DNA of 64,000 nucleotides from Nocardioides baculatus (lineage in GTDB: Bacteria > Actinomycetota > Actinomycetes > Propionibacteriales > Nocardioidaceae), in assembly GCF_016735675.1 (NCBI RefSeq), contig NZ_JAERSG010000003.1:310001-374000 (forward strand), written 5' to 3'. Positions 45,225-53,148 of the stretch are shown here, in pieces. Numbering within the stretch: the stretch's first letter is position 1; the number at the start of each line of letters is the position of its first letter. Under the pieces are notes generated by a model. That model was given only the letters and a program-made list of their open reading frames with translations, had not been told where the DNA came from and did not search any database. A program made the translations under genes and the position numbers.

Positions 45225-46504
45225 TGCTGCGTCACCGTCTCGGTCTGGTCGAGGTCGGCCTCGGGGCCCTCCTCGGCGTGGCCCAGCCCGAACCACTCGA
45301 TGGCCGTGCCCATGTCCTTGTCGCCCCGCCCGCTCAGGTTGACGATGATCGTCGCGTCGGGGCCCTTCTCCTGTCCCAGCCGCTTGGCGAGCTCGATGGC
45401 CCCGTGGATCGCGTGCGCCGACTCGATGGCCGGGATGATCCCCTCGGTGCGGCTGAGGAGGGCCATCGCGTCCATCGCCTCGGCGTCGGTGACGGGGGTG
45501 TACGTCGCCCGCCCGGTCGCCGCTAGCAGCGAGTGCTGCGGACCGACGCCCGGGTAGTCGAGGCCGGCGGAGATCGAGTGGGACTCGACCGTCTGGCCGT
45601 CCTCGTCCTGCAGGACGTAGGTGCGGGCGCCGTGCAGGACGCCCGCCTCGCCTGCGTGGATCGTCGCTGCGTGGCGACCGGTCTCGACGCCGTCGCCGCC
45701 GGGCTCGAAGCCGTGGATCTCCACGCCCTCGTCCTCGAGGAACGCGGTGAAGATCCCGATGGCGTTGGAGCCGCCGCCGACGCACGCGGCGACCGCGTCC
45801 GGCAGGACGCCGTACTGCTCGAGGCACTGCGCGCGGGCCTCGTCACCGATGCCGCGGCAGAAGTCGCGCACCATGCTGGGGAACGGGTGCGGCCCGGCCG
45901 CGGTCCCGAAGAGGTAGGCCGTGTGGTCGACGCTGGCGACCCAGTCGCGCAGCGCCTCGTTGATCGCGTCCTTGAGCGTCGCGCTGCCGGACTCGACGGG
46001 GATGACCTTGGCGCCGAGCAGCTGCATGCGGGCGACGTTGAGCGCCTGGCGCCTGGTGTCGACGGCCCCCATGTAGACGGTGCAGTCGAGGTCGAAGTAG
46101 GCCGCGGCGGTGGCGCTGGCGACGCCGTGCTGGCCGGCACCGGTCTCCGCGATCACGCGTGTCTTGCCCATCCGCTTGGTGAGCAGCGCCTGGCCCATCA
46201 CGTTGCGGATCTTGTGGGCACCGGTGTGGTTGAGGTCCTCGCGCTTGAGCAGCACGCGGGCGCCGACCTTCTTCGAGAGCCGCTCGGCGTGGTAGAGCCG
46301 GCTCGGCGTGCCGGCGTAGTCGCGGAGCACCCGCTCGAACTCGTCGACGAACGCCGTGTCGGCCATCGCCTCGTGCCAGGCGTCGGTCAGCTCGTCGAGG
46401 GCGGCGACGAGGGCCTCGGGCATGAAGCGCCCGCCCCACGTGCCGCCGAAGTAGCCGCGGTCGTCCGCGTCGTACCGGCTCTTGTGCTGGACCTGCTGGC
46501 TCAC
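45221..46504 (-). CDS. trpB: Tryptophan synthase beta chain
   Basis: A 427-residue PLP enzyme condensing indole with serine. PLP lysine in [18 protein letters not shown], phosphate-binding loop [10 protein letters not shown], and substrate-loop [16 protein letters not shown]. The N-terminus [17 protein letters not shown] is typical of TrpB1. The C-terminal tail is acidic ([19 protein letters not shown]). ATGA overlap with trpC at 46501-46504. Confidence 0.97.
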   Translation of the reverse strand: MSQQVQHKSRYDADDRGYFGGTWGGRFMPEALVAALDELTDAWHEAMADTAFVDEFERVLRDYAGTPSRLYHAERLSKKVGARVLLKREDLNHTGAHKIRNVMGQALLTKRMGKTRVIAETGAGQHGVASATAAAYFDLDCTVYMGAVDTRRQALNVARMQLLGAKVIPVESGSATLKDAINEALRDWVASVDHTAYLFGTAAGPHPFPSMVRDFCRGIGDEARAQCLEQYGVLPDAVAACVGGGSNAIGIFTAFLEDEGVEIHGFEPGGDGVETGRHAATIHAGEAGVLHGARTYVLQDEDGQTVESHSISAGLDYPGVGPQHSLLAATGRATYTPVTDAEAMDAMALLSRTEGIIPAIESAHAIHGAIELAKRLGQEKGPDATIIVNLSGRGDKDMGTAIEWFGLGHAEEGPEADLDQTETVTQQ

Positions 46505-47298
46505 GGTGCTGTCACTCCTGTCATCGCGCGTACGGCGGCCTCGGGGTCGCCGTCCTTGACCAGTGCCTCGCCGACGAGGACCACGCCGGCACCCTCGCCG
46601 ACGAACCGCTCGACGTCGGCGACGCCGGTGATGCCGCTCTCGGCGACCTTGACCACGTCGGCGTGGATCTGCGGGGCGAGGCGACCGAACACGTCGGGGT
46701 CGACCTCGAGGGTCTTGAGGTTGCGGCTGTTGACGCCGATCAGCTCGGCGTCGAGCGCCTGCGCCCGCTCCGCCTCGGCCTCGTCGTGCACCTCGACGAG
46801 CACGGTGAGCCCGAGCTCGGAGGCTTCGTCGTGCAGGCGGCGCAGCGTGTCGTCGTCGAGCGCGGCGACGATCAGCAGCGCGAGGTCGGCGCCGGCCGCG
46901 CGGGCCTCGACGAGCTGGTAGGTCTCGACGATGAAGTCCTTGCGCAGCAGCGGTGTGTCGACGGCGGCGCGGACGGTGCGCAGGTCGTCGAGGCTGCCGC
47001 CGAACCGGCGCTCCTCGGTGAGGACCGAGATCGCGGCAGCGCCACCGCGGGCGTAGGCCGTCGCGAGGGCCGCGGGGTCCGGGATGTCGGCCAGGTCGCC
47101 CTTGCTGGGGCTGCGTCGCTTGACCTCGGCGATGACGCTCGAGCCGCGCGCCCGGAAGTGCGGCATCGGGTCGCGCGGCGCGGGGGCCTCGGCGAGGTGC
47201 GCCAGCAGCTCGTTGAGCGGGAGCGCGGCCTCACGGCGCGCGAGGTCCTCTCGCACTCCGGCGACGATGTCGTCGAGCACGGAACCGGTCGCAGGCAT
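46501..47298 (-). CDS. trpC: Indole-3-glycerol phosphate synthase
   Basis: A 265-residue TIM-barrel enzyme of tryptophan synthesis. Catalytic Lys/Glu residues lie in [30 protein letters not shown] and [15 protein letters not shown], with VAESGI near the end. Length is normal for a stand-alone TrpC. It lies 101 bp downstream of the HGxxPAAW gene. No trpF or trpD is nearby. Confidence 0.97.
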   Translation of the reverse strand: MPATGSVLDDIVAGVREDLARREAALPLNELLAHLAEAPAPRDPMPHFRARGSSVIAEVKRRSPSKGDLADIPDPAALATAYARGGAAAISVLTEERRFGGSLDDLRTVRAAVDTPLLRKDFIVETYQLVEARAAGADLALLIVAALDDDTLRRLHDEASELGLTVLVEVHDEAEAERAQALDAELIGVNSRNLKTLEVDPDVFGRLAPQIHADVVKVAESGITGVADVERFVGEGAGVVLVGEALVKDGDPEAAVRAMTGVTAP

Positions 47299-47399
47299 GG
47301 GTTCAGCCTCTCACCCGACGCCAGTGCGCCCGCGGCCGGTGCCCAGCGGGCGGACTCGGCGCGGAATCAGCGCAGGATCAGCGCGGGATCAGTGCTCGC

Positions 47400-47600
47400 T
47401 CAGTGCTCGGAGGTGTTGAAGCCGAGCTTGGAGAGCACGAGGAACAGCGGGAACGCGACGACGGCGATGATGATGCCGATCCACAGCAGGGTCATCTGGG
47501 CCGGGGTCCGCAGCAGCGCGATGCTGCCCACCACGAAGCCGAGCATCGCGACGCCGACGGCGGTCCAAGCAGCGGGGGTGTTGCCGTGGCCTGCAGCCAT
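47400..47600 (-). CDS. HGxxPAAW family small membrane protein
   Basis: A 66-residue protein with two membrane segments. The N-terminus reads AAGHGNTPAAWTAVG, the HGxxPAAW signature after which the family is named, then two hydrophobic hairpin helices (VAMLGFVVGSIALL and TLLWIGIIIAVVAFPLFLVLS). A good AAGGAG Shine-Dalgarno precedes the ATG. The family is conserved in actinomycete trp operons; the function is not established. Confidence 0.9.
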   Translation of the reverse strand: MAAGHGNTPAAWTAVGVAMLGFVVGSIALLRTPAQMTLLWIGIIIAVVAFPLFLVLSKLGFNTSEH

Positions 47601-47642
47601 CGTGGGGCTCCTTCGTCGATCCTTCGGGTGCTGCGCGGAAGT

Positions 47643-48275
47643 CTAGGCGGTCGGGTCGCGTCCCTCGTCGAGGGCCTTCCAGATGTCGATGTTCTCCGTC
47701 GGCAGGTCCTCGCGCGCGGCGTCGCCGGACGTGGCGCCCGCGGGGGCGTCGTACCTCGTGCCCATCTCGGGCCACGAGCGAACGAGCCGGACGGCGGCGG
47801 CGGTCGTCGCGACGCACGCGACCGCTCCGACGGCGGCGGCGACGTACCAGCCGGTGAGGCCGGCCTGCGCCGTGTCCGAGCCCGAGAGCTCGAACAGGGC
47901 GTCGGTGAGCTTGCGCGGCACGCTCCACAGGCCCTCGACCGTCACCACCGCGAGGCCGACCGCCGCGACCAGCGCGAGCACGGCGATCGCGCGGCGGAAG
48001 ACTCCGCGGGTGACCAGCAGGACTCCCCAGCAGGCCAGCACGACCAGCGCGAGCGCCGCTGCGAGTGGCGACTCGGCCGCGGTCTCGAGCGACGAGGAGC
48101 CGAGGGCCGCGGTGGCGCTGCTCGAGCTGTCGATCGAGCCCGAGGTGCCGCTCGCCCACGGCTTGGCCCCGGCGACCGCGGCGAGGCCCGCGGAGGCGAG
48201 ACCGACGAGGACGACCGGCCCGAACGTACGACGTCGTCGGTCCGGCTGCGGGTCCGGCTGCGTGGCCTCAGCCAT
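47643..48275 (-). CDS. Trp biosynthesis-associated membrane protein (TIGR02234 family)
   Basis: A 210-residue protein with four predicted membrane segments, a charged N-terminus, and a cytoplasmic C-terminal tail ending [17 protein letters not shown], the conserved end of this family. The PWASGTSG loop and [17 protein letters not shown] helix also fit. Family members sit between trpE or hisI and trpC in actinomycetes; biochemical role unknown. It overlaps hisI by 8 bp. Confidence 0.88.
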   Translation of the reverse strand: MAEATQPDPQPDRRRRTFGPVVLVGLASAGLAAVAGAKPWASGTSGSIDSSSSATAALGSSSLETAAESPLAAALALVVLACWGVLLVTRGVFRRAIAVLALVAAVGLAVVTVEGLWSVPRKLTDALFELSGSDTAQAGLTGWYVAAAVGAVACVATTAAAVRLVRSWPEMGTRYDAPAGATSGDAAREDLPTENIDIWKALDEGRDPTA

Positions 48276-48618
48276 CGACGCGGTGCACCAGGTCGGCGTC
48301 GAAGCAGGTGCGGTCGCCGGTGTGGCACGCGGCGCCGACCTGGTCGACCACGAAGAGCAGGGTGTCGCCGTCGCAGTCGAGGCGGATCTCCTTGACGTGC
48401 TGCTCGTGCCCGGACGTCTCCCCCTTGACCCAGTACTCCCGGCGCGAGCGCGACCAGTAGGTCGCCCGCCCGGTGTCGATGGTCCGGGCCAGGGCCTCGT
48501 CGTCCACCCACGCGAGCATCAGCACCTCGCCGGATCCCTGCTGCTGCACCACGACGGGGACGAGTCCCTCGGCCGTGTGGCGCAGGCGGTCCTTTACCTG
48601 AGGATCCAACCGAGTCAT
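48268..48618 (-). CDS. hisI: Phosphoribosyl-AMP cyclohydrolase
   Basis: A 116-residue enzyme opening the purine ring of PR-AMP in histidine synthesis. Metal-ligand signature [20 protein letters not shown] followed by TGDRTCF. Substrate-binding stretch [19 protein letters not shown] and [12 protein letters not shown] at the N-terminus. Stand-alone HisI (no HisE domain). In many actinomycetes trpE follows hisI; here the next gene is directly the TIGR02234 gene, so trpE is absent from this operon. Confidence 0.96.
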   Translation of the reverse strand: MTRLDPQVKDRLRHTAEGLVPVVVQQQGSGEVLMLAWVDDEALARTIDTGRATYWSRSRREYWVKGETSGHEQHVKEIRLDCDGDTLLFVVDQVGAACHTGDRTCFDADLVHRVDG

Positions 48619-48682
48619 TCGAGGTCCCCGCGGCGTTGTTCGGGGGAGCGAAGCGGAGGAGAAGAACGTCGTGGGGTGAAGT

Positions 48683-49501
48683 TCACGGCTCCATGCTCTC
48701 AGCCTCGCGGGCACGCCACGTGCCCGCACACCGCGCCGTGACCGGCCCCGGGGACGGGAGGTCGCGGTCGTCCCAGCGCGAGATCGCCTGGACGTCACGC
48801 GTCGTCGACACGAGGAACGCCTCGCTGGCGCGGTCGAGCACGTCCGCCAGCGGCTCGTCGACCTCGTGCGCCCCGCACCACTCGATGACCAGCGCACGGG
48901 TGACGCCGGCCAGGCACCCCGACGCCAGCGTCGGCGTCCGCAGCTCGCCGTCGACGACGTAGAAGACGTTGGTGCCGGTGCCCTCGCAGAGGTGGCCGGC
49001 GGTGTTGGCGAAGATCGCCTCGCTCCCACCGCGCTCGACGGCGTGGGCGAGCGCGATGACGTTGTCGGCGTACGACGTGGTCTTGAGGCCGGCGGTCGCC
49101 CCGTGCTCGTTGCGGGTCCAGGGGACGGTGACGACCGTCGTCTCGGCAGGCGCGACGTCGATCGCGCTCCACGCCACGACGAGGGTCGGCGGCCCGCCCC
49201 CGCGCCCCGAGCCCATCGGGTGCGGCCCGGCGCTGTAGGTGATCCGCAGCCGACCGATAGGGGCGTCGCCGGTGACCGCCTCCACCCCGCGGCGTACGTC
49301 GTCGAGGTCGGGCGCCGGCAGTCCAAGACCCGCGGCGCTGCGCTCGAGCCGGTCGAGGTGGCGGGTCAGCGCGAACGGCGTCCCGGCCAGCGTCTTGACC
49401 GCCTCGAAGACCCCGTCGCCGACGGTGAACCCGTGGTCGGTGACCGCGACGGACCCCTGGGTCGGATCGGCCAGCAGGTCACCGTTGAGCCATGCGCGCA
49501 T
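48683..49501 (-). CDS. Class IV aminotransferase-fold protein, probable aminodeoxychorismate lyase
   Basis: A 272-residue PLP fold-type IV enzyme. PLP Lys in [18 protein letters not shown]-terminal [34 protein letters not shown], Glu/Gly loop in [15 protein letters not shown], and [17 protein letters not shown]. Best match in memory is 4-amino-4-deoxychorismate lyase (folate pathway). Branched-chain or D-amino-acid transaminase cannot be excluded, so no symbol is given. Same strand as the hisI-trp genes with a 64-bp gap. Confidence 0.85.
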   Translation of the reverse strand: MRAWLNGDLLADPTQGSVAVTDHGFTVGDGVFEAVKTLAGTPFALTRHLDRLERSAAGLGLPAPDLDDVRRGVEAVTGDAPIGRLRITYSAGPHPMGSGRGGGPPTLVVAWSAIDVAPAETTVVTVPWTRNEHGATAGLKTTSYADNVIALAHAVERGGSEAIFANTAGHLCEGTGTNVFYVVDGELRTPTLASGCLAGVTRALVIEWCGAHEVDEPLADVLDRASEAFLVSTTRDVQAISRWDDRDLPSPGPVTARCAGTWRAREAESMEP

Positions 49502-49547
49502 GCGCTCACTCTAGGGGCCTGTGGGACACGCGTTACGGGGGCCGATT

Positions 49548-49576
49548 TTGGACCCGCGGAAGCCATGTACTACTGT
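49548..49576 (+). promoter_or_regulatory. Sigma-70-type promoter for the tRNA cluster
   Basis: -35 ttggac (49548-49553), exactly 17-bp spacer, -10 tactgt (49571-49576), ending 42 bp before tRNA-Gly. Good fit to the actinobacterial housekeeping consensus. It lies in the 117-bp gap after the divergent lyase gene's start. Confidence 0.65.
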
Positions 49577-49618
49577 TCCACTCGCACTTGAGGCCGCTTC
49601 ACCGGGCCGAAAATGCAG

Positions 49619-49691
49619 GCGGACATAGCTCAGTTGGTAGAGCGCAACCTTGCCAAGGTTGAGGTCGCGAGTTCGAGTCTCGTTGTCCGCT
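49619..49691 (+). tRNA. tRNA-Gly (anticodon GCC)
   Basis: A 73-nt tRNA. Acceptor stem gcggaca/tgtccgc, anticodon loop ttgccaa giving GCC, T-arm gagttcgagtctc, discriminator T. CCA not encoded. First of three clustered tRNAs. Confidence 0.96.
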
Positions 49692-49727
49692 CGGAAGGTC
49701 TCCCCCGGTTTGACGGAGTCTCCACAC

Positions 49728-49798
49728 GGTGGGTTGGCCGAGAGGCGAGGCAACGGACTGCAAATCCGTGTACACGGGTTCAAATCCCGTACCCACCT
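49728..49798 (+). tRNA. tRNA-Cys (anticodon GCA)
   Basis: A 71-nt tRNA. Acceptor stem ggtgggt/acccacc, anticodon loop ctgcaaa giving GCA, T-arm gggttcaaatccc, discriminator T. CCA not encoded. 36 bp after tRNA-Gly. Confidence 0.96.
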
Positions 49799-49818
49799 CG
49801 CAGCACAACTCAAGACCT

Positions 49819-49893
49819 GGGCGATTGGCGCAGCGGTAGCGCGCTTCCTTGACACGGAAGAGGTCACTGGTTCAAACCCAGTATCGCCCACCA
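49819..49893 (+). tRNA. tRNA-Val (anticodon GAC), CCA encoded
   Basis: A 72-nt tRNA plus genomically encoded CCA (49891-49893). Acceptor stem gggcgat/atcgccc, anticodon loop ttgacac giving GAC, T-arm tggttcaaaccca, discriminator A at 49890. Unlike the other two it carries CCA. A terminator hairpin follows within 8 bp. Confidence 0.96.
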
Positions 49894-49900
49894 GCACATG

Positions 49901-49926
49901 AAGGCCCCGCAGCGATGCGGGGCCTT
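49901..49926. terminator. Bidirectional terminator after the tRNA cluster
   Basis: A 10-bp perfect stem (aaggccccgc / gcggggcctt) with a 6-nt loop, with A/T at the stem base on both sides and a short T-rich tail on the plus strand (ttctgcgttc). Positioned between tRNA-Val and the convergent gene ending at 49949, it probably terminates both. Confidence 0.8.
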
Positions 49927-49948
49927 CTGCGTTCCCCGACGCCGCAGC

Positions 49949-50437
49949 TCACTCGGCGCCGCGGTAGACGCCGTCGCCCTGGACCGCGGAGGCGAAGTCG
50001 GAGAAGTCCAGGTTGGCGAGGTTCAGGTTCACCTCGATCGACGCGATCTCACCGGTCACGCACCGGAACGTGTTGCCGGGGAACGAGTCGAGCAGCTCGG
50101 CGTCCTCCTCGTCCTCGACGCTGAGGTCGACGTAGGCCACGGTGACCTCACCACCACCCGCAGCCTCGGCCATCGACCGGGCGTCGGCGAGCAGGGCGTA
50201 GCCGAGCCCCCCGCCCTCCTGCACCGCCTGCTCCCCCAGCGCCGTCGGCGTCACGCCGTCGTAGGCCCGGTCGTCCACGACCACCACATCGGGCTCGATG
50301 GGTTCCTCCCCGGGATAGGTCACGGGCGTCCTCACCGCGCGGACGACGGCCGCCCAGGCCGCGTCGTCGGTGAAGTCGATCCGCACCAGTGGGGTGAGCT
50401 CGTCCTCCATGGCGTCGATCAGGTCCGAGATGTCCAT
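49949..50437 (-). CDS. Conserved small acidic protein (DUF6924-like)
   Basis: A 162-residue acidic, soluble protein. MDISDLIDAMEDELTPLVRIDFTDDAAWAAVVRAV at the start and DVVVVDDRAYDGVTPTALGEQ in the middle resemble DUF6924-type proteins; that family name is from memory and could be wrong. The C-terminal half has VTVAYVDLSVEDEEDAELLDS and FRCVTGEIASIEVNLNLANLDFSDF, a predicted mixed alpha/beta domain. No catalytic motif, signal peptide or membrane segment is evident. Divergent from the lipoprotein gene at 50506 with 68 bp between. Function unknown. Confidence 0.75.
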   Translation of the reverse strand: MDISDLIDAMEDELTPLVRIDFTDDAAWAAVVRAVRTPVTYPGEEPIEPDVVVVDDRAYDGVTPTALGEQAVQEGGGLGYALLADARSMAEAAGGGEVTVAYVDLSVEDEEDAELLDSFPGNTFRCVTGEIASIEVNLNLANLDFSDFASAVQGDGVYRGAE

Positions 50438-50505
50438 GCCGCAAGTCTGCCTTGACACGCCCCCGAATGCCCGTCGCACCGCGCGGGCCGGGGAAGGATG
50501 ACGGC

Positions 50506-51231
50506 GTGAGGAAGCTGACGCTCGCCGCTGCCGCGCTCGTGCTCTCGTTGGCGGGGTGCGGGCTGCTGTCCGAACCCCCGGGCGAGAAGGACGCGACGAT
50601 GACGGACGCGTCGAGCATCGACACGACGTTCACGCGGATCGGGCAGAGCGGCTACATCGACCTGAGCCTGGAGCTCACCAACGACACCGACCAGCCGCTG
50701 CTGATCCTCGACGCGGACCTCGTCGCCCGGGACGCGGACGGCGAGGAGCTCCCGGGGGTCCGGGTGCGGACGGCGTTCCGGACGCCGCTCGGTGGCGCCG
50801 TGGTCATGCCCGGCGTCGCGGTCGACTTCGTCCAGCTCGAGGGCGAGGGTGAGGAGGACGTCCGTGACGTGACGCTCGAGGGCGGGTTGGTCGCGCCGCT
50901 GCCCGACACCGAGGTCGCCGCGGAGCCCGTGGACCTGGTCCCGTTGGACCGCCGCGGCTCCGAGCTGGAGTACGACGCCGCCGCGACGCAGGTCCGCCTC
51001 GACAACCCCAACCCGGTGGACGTACGCACCCGGGTGGTCCTGATGGTGCTCGGCACGCCCCCGGAGGGGCAGCCGCAGGAGGCAGACCTCGTGCGCGACG
51101 ACGCCACCGTCGACGTCCCGGCCGGCGGATCGGTGACCGTCGACCTCGATCCGGGGACGATCCGTCTGCTGCGCACGCGCGGGCGGGATGCGTTCGTCAC
51201 CCTGCGACCGGTGGCGGCTCCGCCTTCGTAG
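50506..51231 (+). CDS. Predicted lipoprotein of unknown function
   Basis: A 241-residue protein with a lipoprotein signal peptide (RKLTLAAAALVLSLAGC, lipobox Cys18). The mature part is rich in Asp/Glu/Thr/Val and looks like one or two beta-sandwich (LEA14/late-embryogenesis or Ig-like) domains: IDLSLELTNDTDQPLLILDADLV and a later VRLDNPNPVDVRTRVVLMV. GTG start with AAGGA upstream in gaaggatgacggc. It ends three bases from the convergent FGE pseudogene, and is probably exported and lipidated by the Lgt encoded at 42831. No known partner. Confidence 0.75.
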   Translation: MRKLTLAAAALVLSLAGCGLLSEPPGEKDATMTDASSIDTTFTRIGQSGYIDLSLELTNDTDQPLLILDADLVARDADGEELPGVRVRTAFRTPLGGAVVMPGVAVDFVQLEGEGEEDVRDVTLEGGLVAPLPDTEVAAEPVDLVPLDRRGSELEYDAAATQVRLDNPNPVDVRTRVVLMVLGTPPEGQPQEADLVRDDATVDVPAGGSVTVDLDPGTIRLLRTRGRDAFVTLRPVAAPPS

Positions 51232-51234
51232 CGC

Positions 51235-51526
51235 TCAGGCGGCGACGGTCCGGAACCCGACGTGGCTCGTCGCCGAGTCGGGGGCCGTGCCGGTGCGGGC
51301 CGAGACGCGGCAGCGGTTGCACCAGCAGTCGTGGCACAGGTGCGAGCCCTGAATCGGTCCCTCACCGTCCTCGGGACGGGCGGCCGGCCCTCGTCCCCCA
51401 TCGCGAAGCTCCCGCTGGCAGCGCCTCGCGGTGCCGGGCGACGTCACCCCCGTGGAGGTCGCCCGGCGCCGCGATGTCGAGGGTCGCGGGCGCGGCGCCA
51501 CGCGACGGGGAGCAGCAGGCGTCCAC
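51235..51526 (-). pseudogene. Remnant of a formylglycine-generating enzyme (sulfatase-modifying factor) gene
   Basis: Pieces of an FGE survive in three frames of the minus strand. Frame one starts at GTG 51526, two bases after the sulfatase stop, and reads VDACCSPSRGAAPATLDIAAPG. Frame two carries SGSFAMGDEGRPPVP (to about 51372), matching the GGSFxMGxE...P N-terminal box of FGEs. Frame three carries PEDGEGPI, then jumps straight to QGSHLCHDCWCNRCRVSART and TAPDSATSHVGFRTVAA, the FGE C-terminus with its two active-site Cys five apart (LCHDCWC). An intact FGE is about 300 residues; roughly 200 central residues are deleted at about 51350 and at least two frameshifts exist. Not a functional enzyme. 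Confidence 0.8.
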
Positions 51527-51528
51527 GC

Positions 51529-53148
51529 CTACTCCTCCGGCAGCCCGTGGCCGCGGGCGGCGTAGATCTCGAGCACCTTCTCGCGCGGGATGACCCCGCA
51601 GCGGTCGGCCCACGCCTGCCACGCCTCGGCGAGCGTGGCGACGAGGTCGGGGTGCTCCCCCGCCCGGTCGTCGAGCTCGGTGCGATCGGCCTCGATGTCG
51701 TAGAGCTCCCAGTCGCCCCGGTGCTTCTTGACGAGCTTCCACCGGCCGCGGCGTACGGCGCAGTTGCCCTCGTGCTCCCAGAACAGGTCGCGCTCGTCGG
51801 CGGGCCCGTCACCGCGCAGGGCTGCCAGCAGGCTGACCCCTTCGGCGTCCGGGATGGCCGCGCCATTGCGCTGGGACGGGTAGCGGGCGCCTGCGGCCTC
51901 GGCGATCGTCGGCAGCACGTCGACCAGCTGGCTGGGCACGGTGCACAGTGACCCGTCGGTCGGCAGGCCGACGGGCCAGTGGGCGATGAAGGGCGTCGAG
52001 ATCCCGCCCTCGTGCACCCAGTGCTTGTACTCCCGGAACGGGGTGTTGGAGAGGTTGGCCCACGAGCGTCCGTAGGACATGTAGGTCGACTCCGGCCCCG
52101 GCGTGAGCGCCGGGTCGTTGCCGGGCACGACCGGCTCGCCCTCGCGGGTCGTCTCCTGCAGCGGCACGAACGCGGTGACGAACTCGCGCGCCCCGTCGCC
52201 CGGCGGCATCTCCTCCGCACACCCGCCGTTGTCGGACAGGAAGACGACGAGCGTGTTGTCGAGCCGCCCGGTCGACTCGAGCTGGTCGAGGACGCGCCCG
52301 ATGCCCTGGTCCATCCGGTCGACCTGGGCGGCGTAGGTCGCCATCCGCGACGCCTCCCACTCCCGGTCGACGACGTCCTCCCAGGCCGGGACGCGCTCGT
52401 CGCGCGGGGTCAGCGACCACGAGGCGTCGATGATGCCCGCCTTGACCAGCCGCTCGAGCCGCTCCTCGCGGAGCTGGTCCCACCCGGCGTCGAAGCGGCC
52501 CGCGTAGGTCGCGATGTCGTCGGCGTGTGCGTGCAGCGGCCAGTGGGGCGCGGTGTAGGCGAGGAAGAGGAAGAACGGGTCGTCGCCGCGCTGCTCGTCG
52601 TGCTCGGCGAGGAACTCGACCGCGGTGTCGGAGATGGCGTCGGTGTAGAACCAGCCCGGCTCCTCGGTCTCGTGCTCGATGTTGGTCTCCTGCCGCACGA
52701 GCGTGCGCGGGCGGTAGAACGAGCCCGCCCCCTCGAGCGTGCCGAAGAACCGGTCGAAGCCGCGCCGCGTGGGCCACGCCGGGTTGGGCGTGTCCATGTC
52801 GACGGCGAGGTGCCACTTGCCGGAGAGGTAGGTCGCGTAGCCGGCGTCGCGACACACCTCGGCGACCGTCGCGCACTCCTCGCTGAGGTTGCCCGGGTAG
52901 CCGTCGGGCGCGTCGTCGAAGTTGAGGATGCCGATCCCCACCTGGTGCGGGTGGAGCCCGGTGAGCAGCGACGCACGCGACGGACTGCAGCGCGCCGTGT
53001 TGTAGAACTGCGTCATCCGCACGCCGCCCTCCGCCAGCCGGTCGAGGGACGGCGTCCGCACCTCGCCGCCGTAGCTGGCGATGTCGGAGAAGCCCATGTC
53101 GTCGGCCAGGATCAGCAGGACGTCGGGTCGTCCGTCGCGAGCGCTCAT
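51529..53148 (-). CDS. Cys-type sulfatase (arylsulfatase family)
   Basis: A 539-residue sulfatase hydrolysing sulfate esters. The formylglycine motif is CSPSR (Cys54 to Arg58, in YNTARCSPSRASLLTG), requiring post-translational oxidation by an FGE. Metal ligands are in VLLILADDMGFSDI and VVFLSDNGGCAEE; substrate/sulfate residues are in LSGKWHL and APHWPLH. The C-terminal region includes AVRRGRWKLVKKHRGDWELYDIE. No signal peptide, so it acts in the cytoplasm on an imported ester, consistent with the transporter encoded just upstream. ATGA overlap with the transporter gene (53145-53148). The adjacent FGE gene is decayed. Confidence 0.92.
   Translation of the reverse strand: MSARDGRPDVLLILADDMGFSDIASYGGEVRTPSLDRLAEGGVRMTQFYNTARCSPSRASLLTGLHPHQVGIGILNFDDAPDGYPGNLSEECATVAEVCRDAGYATYLSGKWHLAVDMDTPNPAWPTRRGFDRFFGTLEGAGSFYRPRTLVRQETNIEHETEEPGWFYTDAISDTAVEFLAEHDEQRGDDPFFLFLAYTAPHWPLHAHADDIATYAGRFDAGWDQLREERLERLVKAGIIDASWSLTPRDERVPAWEDVVDREWEASRMATYAAQVDRMDQGIGRVLDQLESTGRLDNTLVVFLSDNGGCAEEMPPGDGAREFVTAFVPLQETTREGEPVVPGNDPALTPGPESTYMSYGRSWANLSNTPFREYKHWVHEGGISTPFIAHWPVGLPTDGSLCTVPSQLVDVLPTIAEAAGARYPSQRNGAAIPDAEGVSLLAALRGDGPADERDLFWEHEGNCAVRRGRWKLVKKHRGDWELYDIEADRTELDDRAGEHPDLVATLAEAWQAWADRCGVIPREKVLEIYAARGHGLPEE

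Noticed and set aside
51235..51501. A real 88-residue small gene convergent to the lipoprotein gene
   Set aside because: Its C-terminal half matches the end of FGE and its N-terminal half is out of frame with the other FGE fragments, so a pseudogene explains it better.
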